From Apostichopus parvimensis (taxonomy: Eukaryota > Echinodermata > Holothuroidea > Aspidochirotida > Stichopodidae): a DNA stretch of 63,231 nucleotides. Positions 28,001 to 37,125 of the stretch are shown here, piece by piece (the first letter of the stretch is position 1; the number at the start of each line of letters is the position of its first letter). The notes beneath the pieces are model-generated. The model made no database searches, had not been told where the DNA came from, and saw only the letters and a list, made by a program, of their open reading frames with translations. Made by a program: the position numbers and the translations under genes. The stretch covers positions 29,548-92,778 of the forward strand of contig KN889570.1 of assembly GCA_000934455.1 (NCBI GenBank). Reading direction: 5' to 3'.

Positions 28001-31000
28001 CAAGTGTACTTAAATTTCCGGTTATGAACCGAGCGAGCCACAGCGGTTGCCAAATATATAGGACAATTCGAAGTGAAACCTGTAATATATAATGCTTCGA
28101 CACACTTTGGCCAGTTACTAGGTTGGTGTCTATAGGTGTTAATAGTTTATCACAGATGGCTCTAGACCATGGCAGTGTGAAAATGCAGTAATCGTGTGTA
28201 GACATGTAAACTTGTTCAGTGTAACACTGTTGAATGTTCAATCTGCTTCCACCAATTTCATGGGTGTACCTACATGTATGTAAATGACCTTGTGAATACG
28301 ACCAGCAACACAGTAAGCACTGCCATTCAAGTATAGATCGGTTGTGTACTACAGTGTTAACAGAAAGAGAAAGTGAATAAAAGGAAGATCGTAAAATAGC
28401 TAACCACTGGCTTAACAAAACACATCTGTTTTACCTTCTGTTGCCTCCCCCTTCCGACCAACGAGGGAAAGTAAGAGAGGAGTGAAGTAAATTTATTCGA
28501 CTGCATGGCTATGACCTTAAATGACATCAACCAAACGAATACACATTAATACTAAATTTGAACTGATCGAGAGATTAATTCTTTGAGTTCAAATTTCCAT
28601 CACAATATAATCCTTACCCTCATTTTAACAGCAAATTAGTTTTAACACATTGCTGAAATATTTACACAATTTGCTTGCACAAGTCTAGAACTAACTCTAC
28701 ACCTCTGTGGTGTAGATTTTACACTTGGGAAGTAAGTCTTGGCTGAAACCTAAGACTGCCAAGCAATTTTGTCATGAACACACATGTGTTTTTAGATGGT
28801 CACACATTGATTTGAATTGATAAACAGCATCAGTTTATCAACTTTACGACTTAAATTGCTCTGAAAACTTCGGGTTCAGTAGGATGAAATGATTAAGTCT
28901 TTCAACTACCAGGAGAACTGAATGAAACACAAAACATGAATAAGTAAATAAATGATGACCAAACCGCGGCAGGGCAGACAGCTAGTGATAATATTTTATA
29001 ACGTGGTGATAATCTGATCGTTTCCAATTATAATTAAAACTTGTATTACTCTTTGAATTATCAAAAGAATAATCATAATAATCAGCAGTTATTTATACCA
29101 CGCTTAAGCCACCACAAATGTGGGAGTAGCCTGCAAGGGCTTATGAATTACAACTCACATGTCGGGTGGCTTCCAATTCAACATTTTAACTCAAATTTGG
29201 AATCTTTTCAATTTAGAAAGTCATTTCAGATGGGAAAACCCGTAGATTTCTCTTGGATGGAATATCCACCATACTATGACCCGGCCAGGTAACGACCCGG
29301 AACCTCCCGATTGCCAAGGCTCAATGCTTCAAATGCCACCACCTTTATTCAGCTCGGAAACAATCAAGTCTGAAAATTATTGACCATTGGTGTCTTGCTA
29401 ATCTTGTTTTTACATTTGCATCATTTTTTTTTTAAGCATTAAAAGCAGTTTGACAGACAACTTGCTTTGTAACATCTCCCAACACAAAAATTGTATGACT
29501 GCAAAATATTTTGTTTGTTGCAATTGAAATACCACAAAACTTTGCTTACCTCTCAAAATGAATATTTTAAATGAACAATAGCTCTAATTATAAACATACA
29601 GAGCACTCCCTAGAGCACTGCTGATTTATTATTCAATAAGCTAAACTTGTGGTTTTATTAGCAACTAATCCTGCAGGTTACACCCTTCTTGGACAGAGGA
29701 GAAATTTTACATACTGACAACAACAACAAAAATAATGAGAAAGAATTATTTTAGCAGTTTTGCTCTGATATTTGTCTCTCACAAATTAGTATGATTCGTA
29801 AGATTCATTGTGTAAAAAATCTGCTATGAATCCATGCACTTGGAAAGCAATTTTAAGCCCACTTTGCATTCTGCGATGCGGCGCCGAATAAATTATTCCC
29901 CGGTAAAGTTTCATTTCATGAATTACTGAAATGCCTAGATTATTCCAAACCTCTACTGGTTTGAGTAATTTACAAATCAACCCTTCAGATATGTCGGTTC
30001 ATATTGCTTCAACATTTCCATGATACCTACAACTGCTATTAAGCATCATTTACACAGTGACAATCAAGTCCTACAGGAAGCCTACTTGTTGTTTCCTATG
30101 TTAATGTTTTATGCGATGGCATGCAGAAATTCATTGCGCTGTTTCAAAATTTAAGTATATATATATCAACATCTCCCAGTTGTCTGAAAAAAATACTCAA
30201 GCATTTTCTGTACTCCTCGGTGATCGAGCAATTCTCTGCAGAGCAAATCTTGCATGTCATTACAAACAAAATAATCATCACATGAACCGATCTGCATTTA
30301 GGGTCTGGCATAAAAAACTGATTTATCTGTGAAGGCATTATCAGTCTAAACTATGATATTTAGAACTGATTGAGAGCAAGTATTGTATAATCTGTTACGG
30401 GACTGAGGGGAAGGACAACCAAAACTTTTGTAGGGGAGGGGGAGAGAAATGGGGTAAGTACTATCTGGAACCAGGGGAGAAGGGAACGTGTTAGCCTCTT
30501 CACAAACCTCTTAGAATTAGTTTCTATGTGTTTTTTACGCTAAGTAAATAACTCGTACTGTTGTGTCAAGTGCACTAGTTACAGCTATCTAACCACTGTA
30601 TTTGAGTGTAATTTACAACTTCCATTCATATGTTCTCAAAGGTTTTTTTGGGTGGAGGGGGGGGGGGTTGGGTAGGAGGCAACCAAATGTCAAATTTGTA
30701 GTTCAGGCAAGCTAGACCCGGAAGAATTCCTTAAAATCAGCCCAGAATATTCAGCTTAGGGGTAACAATTGAATGAGCTGTGGTTGGAGATTAGATAGCA
30801 AAGTTTAGCACATGTAAATGACAAATTATAAATGCATGATCAGGAAAATTATGGGTGGAAATGAAATTGGATTTCATAGAAATCAGGTCTTTGAGTCCTT
30901 GAAATACAATATTTCCACATGAACAACAAAATTTTCATGGGACAAATACATGAAAAATTCAAATGCTACTTAGTGCTTGAAAATCTTTTACTTATATTGT

Positions 31001-34000
31001 TCCAGAGCATGCCTGATAATGACAGGAAGACTGTAACTTAGACATGCAATAACGAGAAAATTCCACACAGATGAAAAACTCTGTCGCGATCACACAGGTG
31101 TTTTACTCCAAATTGGACAGATTCGAATGGTTGGAGGAAATTCGGCAGTATTTAGGAAGCGGGCATTATTCAGTGGGTAGGTGGGTGGGTGATGCTAAAA
31201 TGTTACCCATCTTGGGCAGGTTAGGTAGATAAGAAAAAGAGCATGGTTTAAGCAGAATAAGTAACAAAGGAGTTTAAGTACGTCAGGTTTTTCCTTACAA
31301 ATCTACCATGCTGTAACTACATTGAAAGAGCAAAGAATGACTATAAGATTTGAGACCAGTGCCCTATTTTTGTCAACTGGATGACTAAGTTTTTTCTTAG
31401 CTCTTTCAAAATTTGTTACTATTTTCAATCAGTTTTCATGTCACGATTTGTATATATACATACATATGAGGGTGAAGTACTCATTAGAAAGAAATTTAAT
31501 TAAAGCACAAATTTATTAAATTTTGTGATGTTTCTTCAAATTTTAATAATATAATATATCTAGTACATATCGCATTGCAAAAAGCTATGCAAAAAAGTCC
31601 AGAGATGTATAGCAATTTTTAAAAAAAAAAATTTCTACATAGGAACCATACATAGTATTTTATATGAGACAAAATTCAGAGCCGGCCTTCCAAAATGCTA
31701 CCAAAAAAATTTGAACACTAAATTCTTCCCCGACGTTAATTACGTTTACAAGGGGCCCATTGGTCACTTTTGTAACAGAGGCTTAAACCCTGTATGATGA
31801 TAATTCAAGCTGTACTGTAGCAACCCAAGCTGCTAACATTAATTCTATCACGTCCTGGACGATGCTAACGAGAGCTCATTAGGGAAGCTTTTCACGACTA
31901 CCGATGCCAACTGAGTCTCAAACATAATTTCCTCTTCCATAGTCATTTAGAGTCAATCAACTTAATTCGAGGATGATTCCCTGTGACATTTGAAGGTCAC
32001 AGAGAATATGGTGGACATAAAAAACAAATAGAACAAGAGATTCAAAAACATGTGGAATGCATAGCATGAGGAATGCTTTAATACCTGTGGTTGCTTAGAT
32101 ACGAATGGAAGGGATGCATACTACCTTGTCAACTGGATGCAGGTATCTACATAGCGTGAAATTTTGCTGGAGAAATATACAGAAATCCCAACAGTTGCAC
32201 CCGTAATCTTCGCAAATTGAAGCTTTTGGAATAAAGAGGGGATGGCTCTTGACCCTGGAAAAGGAGGGTAAATGGGGGGGGGGATGGGGGAGTGGGGTAT
32301 GTAGTAAACTGTTACCTATAGTATTTAATAGACTAAAAGTGCAAATAGAGTCAAGGCAGCTTACAGAGCCTGAGCACAGAAGGATGAAAAGTTCAGCGGT
32401 AACTCACAAGTGGGTCAAATTGGGAGGCAGGGCAGGGGGAGGGAGAGGGGAGGAAATTTGCTACAGTAAAAAATGAAGCAAGGTTTTTAAAGGTTTAATA
32501 GGTAGATGGGTAAACTTGATTTAAATAGACACAGGTAAGAAAGGGAGGCAGTAAATACTGACTACATGCTTTGTGGTTATTTTGTTTTATACATAGATAT
32601 TGACAGATCTATCCTAACACATTTTCTACTTCACACATTTTCTATTCCATCACAGCTTCATAGAACTTTACCGAAAAATGCTTAAGTTTTCCACTGTTTA
32701 ATGCGATTCAAAGTATGTATGAGTGAAAATCAATATACTATAATAAACATTATTTCCACCAACACGTGAATTTGGACTGATTTGGCTCTGCAGATATGCC
32801 CAGATGCTTTGAGCTGTCCTAATTCACGAACCTAATTGTGGCGGTTGAGAAACAGTGCTCTATAGAAATAAAAACTATTAGACAGACTAGAACTCTCCCC
32901 GGTTACCAGGGAGAGGCCCGGGAGAAAAGTTCAGATCTTCTGAAACTGCTACACAAAATTCAAAACAATAAATCATGCCCTACAATTAGTGTAACTAATC
33001 ACACTTACCTGTGAGCATCATTGTACTCTTGTATTAAAAAGTACAAATCCATATTATAAAATATATATTTACTAATCAATATATAAACTAATCAATATAT
33101 AAACTAATCAATATACTAATCAATGGACACAAAAAGGTGAAAGAAAGAAAGAACGAAAAATACCATATAAATTCCAAACACAACAAAATAATTTCCCATA
33201 TTTTGCAGGCTTTATTTCTGTCTACTATTGATTGCAAAATACATCCATTGAGCATATATATCGAAACATGAAATACTAATTGTGTTTATTTGTTGGACAG
33301 GGAACAGACAGAGGATGAATTTCTTATGTCACTTACAAATCTGTGGAAAGAGCAAGGATTAGGCTTTATCATTAAAATTAAGCCAAACTCAAAGAGTATA
33401 GTACTTTCAACTACCTTCCTTGTGCTGTAGTTTACTCTGAAATTTGTTTACCATTGGGGGGGGGGGGGTTGCTTGCTTTTGGGTGGATTGTTTCGGTATC
33501 ATGTTTTCCTCTTCTTCTACTTATTTGCATTTCTTTCATGTGACATAAATTGTATGTTATCTGAAAGACCTAAACATTATGTCGAATAGTCAATGTACAG
33601 CTACTGTGTGTCACATAAACTTCTTTACAATTCGCTCATTTGTTTCTTAATTATGTCTTCTGTTGTTGTGTCTAGGATGGCCAACCAATTAAACAGTTTT
33701 CATTTCTATAGCTTCTTTGCGCAGATAATATTTTGTTTGGATGATCATACCTATATATTGTCAGTTCTTTAAATTTACATATTACTTGTTTCTCTTCAGT
33801 CAATCATATCTCTGCGGGCTCAGTGTATCTCAGCATATTGCTACATCTTTGGAGACACTTCTAGCCAATTATTACTTTCCTAATTACAATAATCTCCATG
33901 TGATCTCCATCTTCTACTTGTTGGTATGTTTTATTTTCGTTACGTTTTATTTTATCTTGTACAGCGTAACAGGTAACAAAACATTTAAGTAAATTTCAAC

Positions 34001-35001
34001 AACTATTTACATAGAGATTAATGCTATTATTTCGTAGAGATAATCTTTAAGTATAGCTATCAGATATCTTCTACAAACAAAAGGGATATCACGCTGTAAT
34101 AATTACGCTGTAATAATAATTACGAGCACAGCTGTCGCTATCGTTAGCTGCTCCCCCTGTAAACATGTAAGATTCAGCAGAGATAAAACATCATCTTAAC
34201 TGGAGGTTAATTGTATCTTCTTGCAACCGACATTATTAGCTACTTTCTAAAAATGCAAGTGCTCCAGAGAAATCAACTAGCTATCATCGAGTTCCCACTG
34301 GCATTTCCTGAATAACGGTTCACACATCAGTTGTAACAGGCTTCAAAAGGAGCAGCCCAATAATATTTATTGATTACAGTAAGTTTAAGCAATAATACAG
34401 GGCTTATAATAATAATCATAACAATAATAATCAGCAGTTATTTATTACGAGCTTAAAGCGACCACAAACGCGGGGAGAACCCCGCAAGGGCTTATATGGA
34501 TCACAACTTACACGTTGTGTGGCTTCCAATTCAACATTTTAACTCAAATTTGGAATCTTTTCAATTTAGAAAGTCATTTCAGATGGGAAAACTATAGATT
34601 GCTCTTGGATGAAAAACCAACCTTACTATGACCCATTGCTATTGGCGATTCAGTTGATGCAAAGAGGTGCTTTAAGCTCCCACTATCAATCTTCAAATTA
34701 TGTCGGAAATAAAAACAAATGAAAAAGTTGATCTTTTGTTTTTTAAAATACTAAAATTAGTCTGCAATCATTAATCGGATGTAAGGTCTCACCATTTTCC
34801 ACCAAATCGTCTTCGCTGTCACCATTTCTCAGCATTTTCCTGGAAGCGGTTTCTCTCGACTCTGCCTGGTTTTGATTAACGTCAGCAGTGACGTTGACTC
34901 CCAAAGTGAGGTCTCCTCGTTCTGGATCCTCCATCGTAATTTATCTGATGAGATCTTCCGCAGTCCTCTCAACAACAAAATTTGTCCGGCTTGTGTCGAA
35001 C
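968..35001 (-). CDS. Gene A: MAP2/MAP4/tau-family microtubule-associated protein (seven exons, 3' end off window)
   Basis: Coding exons in transcript order are 34934-34793, 17311-16587, 13493-13331, 12455-12343, 11265-11167, 4194-4099 and 1063-968. All six junctions have GT-AG ends and keep one reading frame for 478 residues. Residues 1-238 are acidic and low-complexity (projection domain, Glu run at 199-205). Residues 239-278 are proline-rich and basic, with SP/TP sites as in tau. From about 290 onward come tubulin-binding repeats of the form SKIGS-x-x-N-x-x-H-x-PGGGNVK: one degenerate (302-314) and four clear ones ending at residues 383, 414, 446 and 478. Known members of the family bind and stabilise microtubules through these repeats. 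The 478 visible residues contain no Cys and no Trp, fitting an intrinsically disordered protein. The C-terminal exon and poly(A) site are not in the window. MAP2, MAP4 and tau are paralogues within vertebrates, so an invertebrate gene like this is probably co-orthologous to all three. Family assignment is secure; exact exon usage is predicted. Confidence 0.9.
1064..4098 (-). other. Intron 6 of gene A
   Basis: This non-coding DNA separates repeat exons 6 and 7. It contains a tRNA-headed SINE at 2196-2436 and a short C-rich run near 3576-3592. I see no other exon. Confidence 0.7.
2196..2436 (+). mobile_element. tRNA-derived SINE, family 1 (full-length copy)
   Basis: The head begins GGAGTGTTAGCTCAGTGG, which resembles an A box. 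A B-box-like 'gagttctagtcactcc' closes the tRNA-like part. A conserved body follows (gactgacttctgtcagcttg, then 'gcgagttcctgcttgcagga') and then an ATAC simple tail. Further copies are at 22908, 23121 (reversed), 23651 and 24411. It depends on a LINE for movement and encodes no protein. It sits in intron 6 of gene A, antisense to the gene. Confidence 0.8.
4099..4194 (-). CDS. Gene A exon 6: tubulin-binding repeat
   Basis: This 96-nt exon (residues 415-446) has acceptor acatttcag and donor AAG/gtattc, phase 0 on both sides. It encodes a repeat starting IFEESLEFRLSASSRIAS and ending HTPGGGNVK. The usual KIGS is changed to RIAS (429-432), and the basic spacer is replaced by an acidic/hydrophobic one, so this is the most divergent of the full repeats. 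Because its length is a multiple of three and its phases match, it could be skipped without a frameshift, as happens with tau exon 10. Confidence 0.92.
6845..7110 (+). mobile_element. tRNA-derived SINE, family 2 (plus-strand copy)
   Basis: It starts at 'ccggtgctgtggcaatgagg' and has a good B box, GGGTTCGAAATCC. The body includes 'caagagcaatctacggtttt' and 'ggaagccacccgacgtgtaa', followed by an ATTATT-type tail. Three minus-strand copies occur at 8503, 29065 and 34405. Confidence 0.75.
8503..8792 (-). mobile_element. tRNA-derived SINE, family 2
   Basis: This is the reverse complement of the 6845 element. The AAT-type tail comes first on the plus strand, then the body with 'ggtggcttccaattcagtat', and the B-box region near 8722-8745. 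The tRNA-like head ends at about 8792. Confidence 0.7.
8998..9085. repeat. Short minisatellite, unit about 18 bp
   Basis: Four to five imperfect copies of a unit like 'ctcttaactcatgcctc'. No coding role is apparent. Confidence 0.75.
9812..10212 (+). mobile_element. 5'-truncated non-LTR retrotransposon (LINE) tail, copy 1
   Basis: Translation gives HGLAPDYLTDIT, then after frame damage WNSLPPNLKCLPNVNIF and a terminal MKTYVFC with a stop near 10031. This is the typical C-terminal end of a LINE reverse-transcriptase ORF (the 'GLAP-YL' and 'WN-LP' signatures). About 180 bp of 3' UTR follows, ending in an A-rich tail. Internal stops and frameshifts make it a dead fragment. A second, shorter copy is at 20003. 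The clade cannot be named from this piece. Confidence 0.75.
10513..10852. repeat. Minisatellite, unit about 26-29 bp
   Basis: About twelve imperfect copies of a unit containing 'acagtcttgtgtcgtctttt', varying in length and sequence. It creates an open frame on the plus strand with no protein character. Confidence 0.85.
11167..11265 (-). CDS. Gene A exon 5: canonical tubulin-binding repeat
   Basis: This 99-nt exon (residues 382-414) has acceptor tttcttag and donor AAG/gtgaga, phase 0 on both sides. It begins VKIFEEKKDYSKVSSKIGS and ends HHKPGGGNVK, the closest match in the gene to a tau/MAP2 repeat. The KIGS serine is residue 400. The exon starts at the VK that finishes the previous repeat, so the exon boundary lies inside the repeat linker. 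It can be skipped in frame. Confidence 0.95.
11266..12342 (-). other. Intron 4 of gene A
   Basis: About 1.1 kb without recognised repeats or coding signal. Confidence 0.7.
12343..12455 (-). CDS. Gene A exon 4: tubulin-binding repeat with long basic linker
   Basis: This 113-nt exon has acceptor ttttccag and donor AAT/gtaagc. It enters with two bases that complete Gly344 and leaves in phase 0. Residues 345-381 begin TESPRNKKEAVVSPRSQ, a basic Ser/Pro linker, and then carry SKIGSMANVKHSPRGGN with KIGS at 366-369. The first glycine of PGGG is replaced by Arg. Confidence 0.92.
12456..13330 (-). other. Intron 3 of gene A
   Basis: About 0.9 kb, with a short TG-rich tract near 12870-12895. No coding signal. 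Confidence 0.7.
13331..13493 (-). CDS. Gene A exon 3: first, degenerate PGGG repeat
   Basis: This 163-nt exon has acceptor tttcctcag and donor TCTG/gtaaga. It starts in phase 0 and ends with one base of codon 344. Residues 290-343 begin VETTTTVKAKTVTHSPGYK, followed by PGGGKVRI, a KKDYSTVKS spacer like that of exon 5, and a Ser-rich basic stretch. The SKIGS half of the repeat is missing, so this is a partial repeat: only the HSPGYKPGGGKVRI half is recognisable. Confidence 0.92.
13494..16586 (-). other. Intron 2 of gene A
   Basis: About 3.1 kb. It contains the 122-bp palindrome at 16052-16173 and a C-rich run at 16260-16282. I see no supported exon. Confidence 0.65.
16052..16173. repeat. 122-bp near-perfect palindrome
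   Basis: The two 61-nt arms meet with no spacer at a central GGTATCGATACC (axis between 16112 and 16113). Sixty of 61 pairs match; the only exception is G16090 opposite T16135, which would be a G-U wobble in RNA on one strand. Homology stops sharply at 16051/16174. In the gene A pre-mRNA this would fold into a long hairpin. Confidence 0.95.
16587..17311 (-). CDS. Gene A exon 2: acidic projection domain and proline-rich region
   Basis: This 725-nt exon has acceptor ttattaacag and donor AAG/gtaaga. Two bases complete Gly48, and it ends in phase 0 after residue 289. Residues 49-238 are rich in Ser, Glu, Asp and Val, with a Glu run at 199-205 encoded by a GAA/GAG tract. A hydrophobic island at 86-100 (LIERKVNEIFDIFDF) precedes five glycines. 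Residues 239-278 form a basic proline-rich segment with SP and TP pairs (for example KRSASPVKSTPKSP), like the tau region targeted by proline-directed kinases. The projection domain is much shorter than in vertebrate MAP2, nearer tau in scale. Confidence 0.92.
20003..20285 (+). mobile_element. 5'-truncated LINE tail, copy 2
   Basis: It matches 9908-10205 closely (for example 'aaatgcttgccaaatgttaa' and 'gggctcctctggaaagcagt'), with the same 3' UTR and a GATAAT-type tail. It keeps only the very end of the ORF. It is a dead fragment of the same family. Confidence 0.75.
21320..21665. repeat. Tandem repeat, period about 147 bp, carrying TGACCT half-sites
   Basis: Two recognisable units start at 21375 and 21522 with the shared sequence 'gttgacctcaaatgaccttt', and a partial unit lies before them. 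Each unit carries clustered TGACCT motifs. The shared reading frame on the minus strand gives a repetitive open frame that I do not regard as a gene. A CA/CAT tract follows. Confidence 0.75.
21377..21399 (-). promoter_or_regulatory. Possible nuclear-receptor response cluster (DR4 + DR1)
   Basis: Three exact TGACCT half-sites lie at 21377-21382, 21387-21392 and 21394-21399. Read on the minus strand this is AGGTCA-a-AGGTCA (DR1) followed by -tttg-AGGTCA (DR4). The second repeat unit keeps DR4 (21524-21539), but its third half-site is TGAACT. The motif match is seen directly; binding is inferred only. Confidence 0.35.
22472..23070 (+). repeat. Duplicated segment, copy A (ends at gap)
   Basis: It matches 23219-23813 over about 590 bp, from 'gtagctttaagctttt' to the SINE body at 'ttcggtcagc', with small substitutions and indels. 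The copy breaks off at the N run. Confidence 0.85.
22908..23070 (+). mobile_element. tRNA-SINE family 1, cut by the gap
   Basis: GGAGTGTTAGCACAGTGGTT head and body up to 'ttcggtcagc', where the N run begins. It lies inside duplicated copy A. Confidence 0.8.
23071..23120. other. Assembly gap (50 N)
   Basis: Fifty consecutive N. A SINE enters it on the plus strand on the left, and the same SINE leaves it on the minus strand on the right, so the join is between inverted repeat copies and the true distance is unknown. Confidence 0.98.
23121..23212 (-). mobile_element. tRNA-SINE family 1, reversed partial copy
   Basis: This is the reverse complement of the SINE from the B-box region ('ggttcgagtcactcc') to 'ataatcatggacgtt'. 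It ends abruptly at 'cataagg', without the A-box part. Confidence 0.75.
23219..23813 (+). repeat. Duplicated segment, copy B
   Basis: Second copy of 22472-23070 (for example 'ccagctgtcatcaaatcaaa' and 'agcattaattagccaactga'), continuing into a complete SINE. Confidence 0.85.
23651..23884 (+). mobile_element. tRNA-SINE family 1, full copy
   Basis: GGAGTGTTAGCACAGTGGTT head, body with 'gactgacttcggtcagcttg' and 'gcgagttcctgcttgcagga', then an ATAT tail. Confidence 0.8.
24411..24640 (+). mobile_element. tRNA-SINE family 1, diverged copy
   Basis: It starts at 'attagctcagtggttaacgc', slightly truncated at the head, with the same body and an ATACATAC tail. Confidence 0.75.
29065..29348 (-). mobile_element. 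tRNA-SINE family 2
   Basis: Same layout as 8503-8792, including 'ggtggcttccaattcaacat' and 'actatgacccggccaggtaa', and the head near 'gcttcaaatgccaccacc'. Confidence 0.7.
33059..33122. repeat. Short tandem repeat (actaatcaatatata type)
   Basis: About four imperfect copies of an AT-rich 15-16 bp unit. Confidence 0.75.
34405..34640 (-). mobile_element. tRNA-SINE family 2, lacking its tRNA head
   Basis: An AAT-rich tail, then 'ggcttccaattcaacatttt' and body as in the other copies. It ends at 'actatgaccca', before the B box, so the 5' head is missing. Confidence 0.65.
34793..34934 (-). CDS. Gene A exon 1: start of the MAP2/tau-family protein
   Basis: It encodes residues 1-47 plus one base of Gly48, beginning MEDPERGDLTLGVNV, acidic and hydrophilic. 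The donor is AATG/gtgaga, and its phase fits exon 2 exactly (GGT = Gly48). The ATG at 34934-34932 is preferred because the context is good (A at -3, G at +4) and an in-frame TAA lies three codons upstream. An alternative upstream promoter producing a different N-terminus cannot be excluded. Confidence 0.88.
34935..35001 (-). other. 5' UTR part of gene A exon 1
   Basis: A strong splice acceptor (pyrimidine-rich 'tttttcccttcgctcttcag' on the minus strand) ends at 35002, giving 67 nt of UTR before the ATG. This implies at least one further upstream non-coding exon. Confidence 0.6.
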
Positions 35002-36489
35002 CTGAAGAGCGAAGGGAAAAAACCCAATATTACATAGAGAGAGAATCGTCATCTGAGTTTAATGTCAGTGATTCTTGTCCCTGCTGCTGGCAATGGTTCT
35101 GCCCAGCAAAAGTTACACGACGACGTAGATACACTTGGGTAAAAGAAAACAATTGCAATGTCTCTCCATTGATAATAATACACTCGAGTAAAAAAATCTA
35201 TTAATAGTCTCTTGCGTCAAATCATGCGAAAGTTGATGCTGAAAGAACTGGAGAAAGTAGTTCTTTTCATAACAAACATCAGCCCTGATGAACCAAACCT
35301 AGCTTAATTTCCATTAAATAGACAATGTCAGTTAGAATTTTTATTTTCATTCGCTAGAGAGGTTAATGACCGGTTAAAAAAAAAAAACACCTTCTGGGTG
35401 AATGAAGAAAACACTCGATTGGATTATATCAGAGATATTTTACCCGAATATGGCGGGGAAATAGGTTTTGTAGCATCCATTAGTATACAGTAACAGCTTT
35501 CTTAAAGGTTCTGACTGCCAGAGAAGGAAATATGCTCAAATTGAGAGGAATCATTCATAATACGACATAAATACATTTAAGGAACCTGTACAAACAAGTG
35601 CATGCTTTCAACTTCAGATAACAGGGAAGCATCAACTTTTGAGCAGATTGGGGTTCTCTCCCCCTCTCTATCCCTCTCTGTACCATTCCCAACTCCCCCC
35701 CCCCCTTCCTCCTCAACTCTTTCCTGGGCTCTCCCTCCTAATGGACCAATATTCTGTCCTCTCATATTCCCCTGCAACCTTAACCTGCCTAACATATTGA
35801 TACATTCCCTTTCAACCATTAGATTCATTAAAACAAGATAAATGAATTAGCTAGCAATATGGTGGTGATTTAATGTGATTTTCCTAGTTTTAAAGTGTTA
35901 TATTTTAACACCATTGGCCATCAACATCTGTATTTTATACTAAACATAAGGGGGTTGGCACAAAATTAATCTTGCATTGCCACTGTGAGGTTTGTACCGA
36001 ATCCGCAGGTCACAACACTTAATTACTCCCATGAATTGGGAACATTACATTAACAGTGAAATAAAGTTCAGAAAGTTGTACTTTCTCATTGAACATGTCT
36101 GTTATTGAAATAGATCCTATCAGAAGAAGACCTAGAACTCTATACAAAACAAAATCCTCTCCAAAGAATACATATTTCATGTCTTTCCTTGCCATAAGGT
36201 TTTGCAGATTTCATTAACTAGCTCCACGAAATAGGACTAAAATTGGAAAATCTCATGGGCCACAACAAATTTGCCTGTGGTGCTCAAGAGGCTCAAAGTT
36301 GCCTTTGCGCATATATGCTGTACAAATAGAAGGGCAACAACACACCTAGTACAGGTCTGATAAGTAAAATAATCAACACTACATCACAGGTATTATAAGT
36401 AGTACCATAGATGTACTAAACACCTGTGCGAGATACTGTAATAGCTTCATGTTTGTTTACTAGCTGCTACTATAACTGCTTAAAGGATG

Positions 36490-37125
36490 GTCCCTGCTAC
36501 ATACACCATAACTGCTACACACACCATAACTGCTACATACACCATAACTGCTACATACACCATAACTGCTACATACACCATAACTGCTACATACACCATA
36601 ACTGAACATTACATACACCATAACTGCTAATACACCATAACTGCTACAAAAACCATAACTGCTACAAACACCATAACTGCTTCCAACACCATATCTGCTA
36701 CATACACCATAACTGCTACAAACACCATAACTGCTACAAACACAAATAACTGCTACACACACCATAACTGCTACATACACCATAACTGCTACAATTACTG
36801 CAACTGCTACATACACCATAACTGCTACAAACACCATAACTGCTACAAACATCATAACTGCTATTAAATACATCATAACTGATACATACACCGTAACTGC
36901 TACTTACACCATAACTGCTACATACACCATAACTGCTACAAAAACCATAACTGCTACAAACGCCATAACTGCTAATACACTATAACTGCTACAAACACCA
37001 TTACTGCTACATACACCATTTATAACTGCTACATACACCATTTATAACTGATACATACACCATTTATAACTGATACATACGTACATACACCATAACTGAT
37101 ACACACCCAGTAAGTGCTACATGTA
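36490..37125. repeat. 18-bp minisatellite
   Basis: Over thirty imperfect copies of cataactgctacatacac. The unit is a multiple of three, so the minus strand stays open as a repetitive Tyr-Gly-Val-Cys-Ser-Ser-like frame. I regard this as an artefact of the repeat. Confidence 0.92.

Larger units (their letters stand above)
17312..34792 (-). other. Intron 1 (first coding intron) of gene A
   Basis: A 17.5-kb intron with G/gtgaga at its 5' end and ttattaacag at its 3' end. It holds a LINE tail (20003), a repeat with nuclear-receptor-type half-sites (21375), the duplication and N gap (22472-23813), SINEs of both families and an 'actaatcaatatata' microsatellite (33059). Long repeat-free stretches (24640-29060 and 29350-33050) show no coding signal. 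An alternatively spliced projection-domain exon could be missed by eye. Confidence 0.6.

Noticed and set aside
27966..28418. Minus-strand 150-residue open frame
   Set aside because: No recognisable domain, no splice context, composition like surrounding intron; probably chance.
36460..36891. Minus-strand 143-residue open frame
   Set aside because: It is the translation of the 18-bp minisatellite, with no independent coding evidence.
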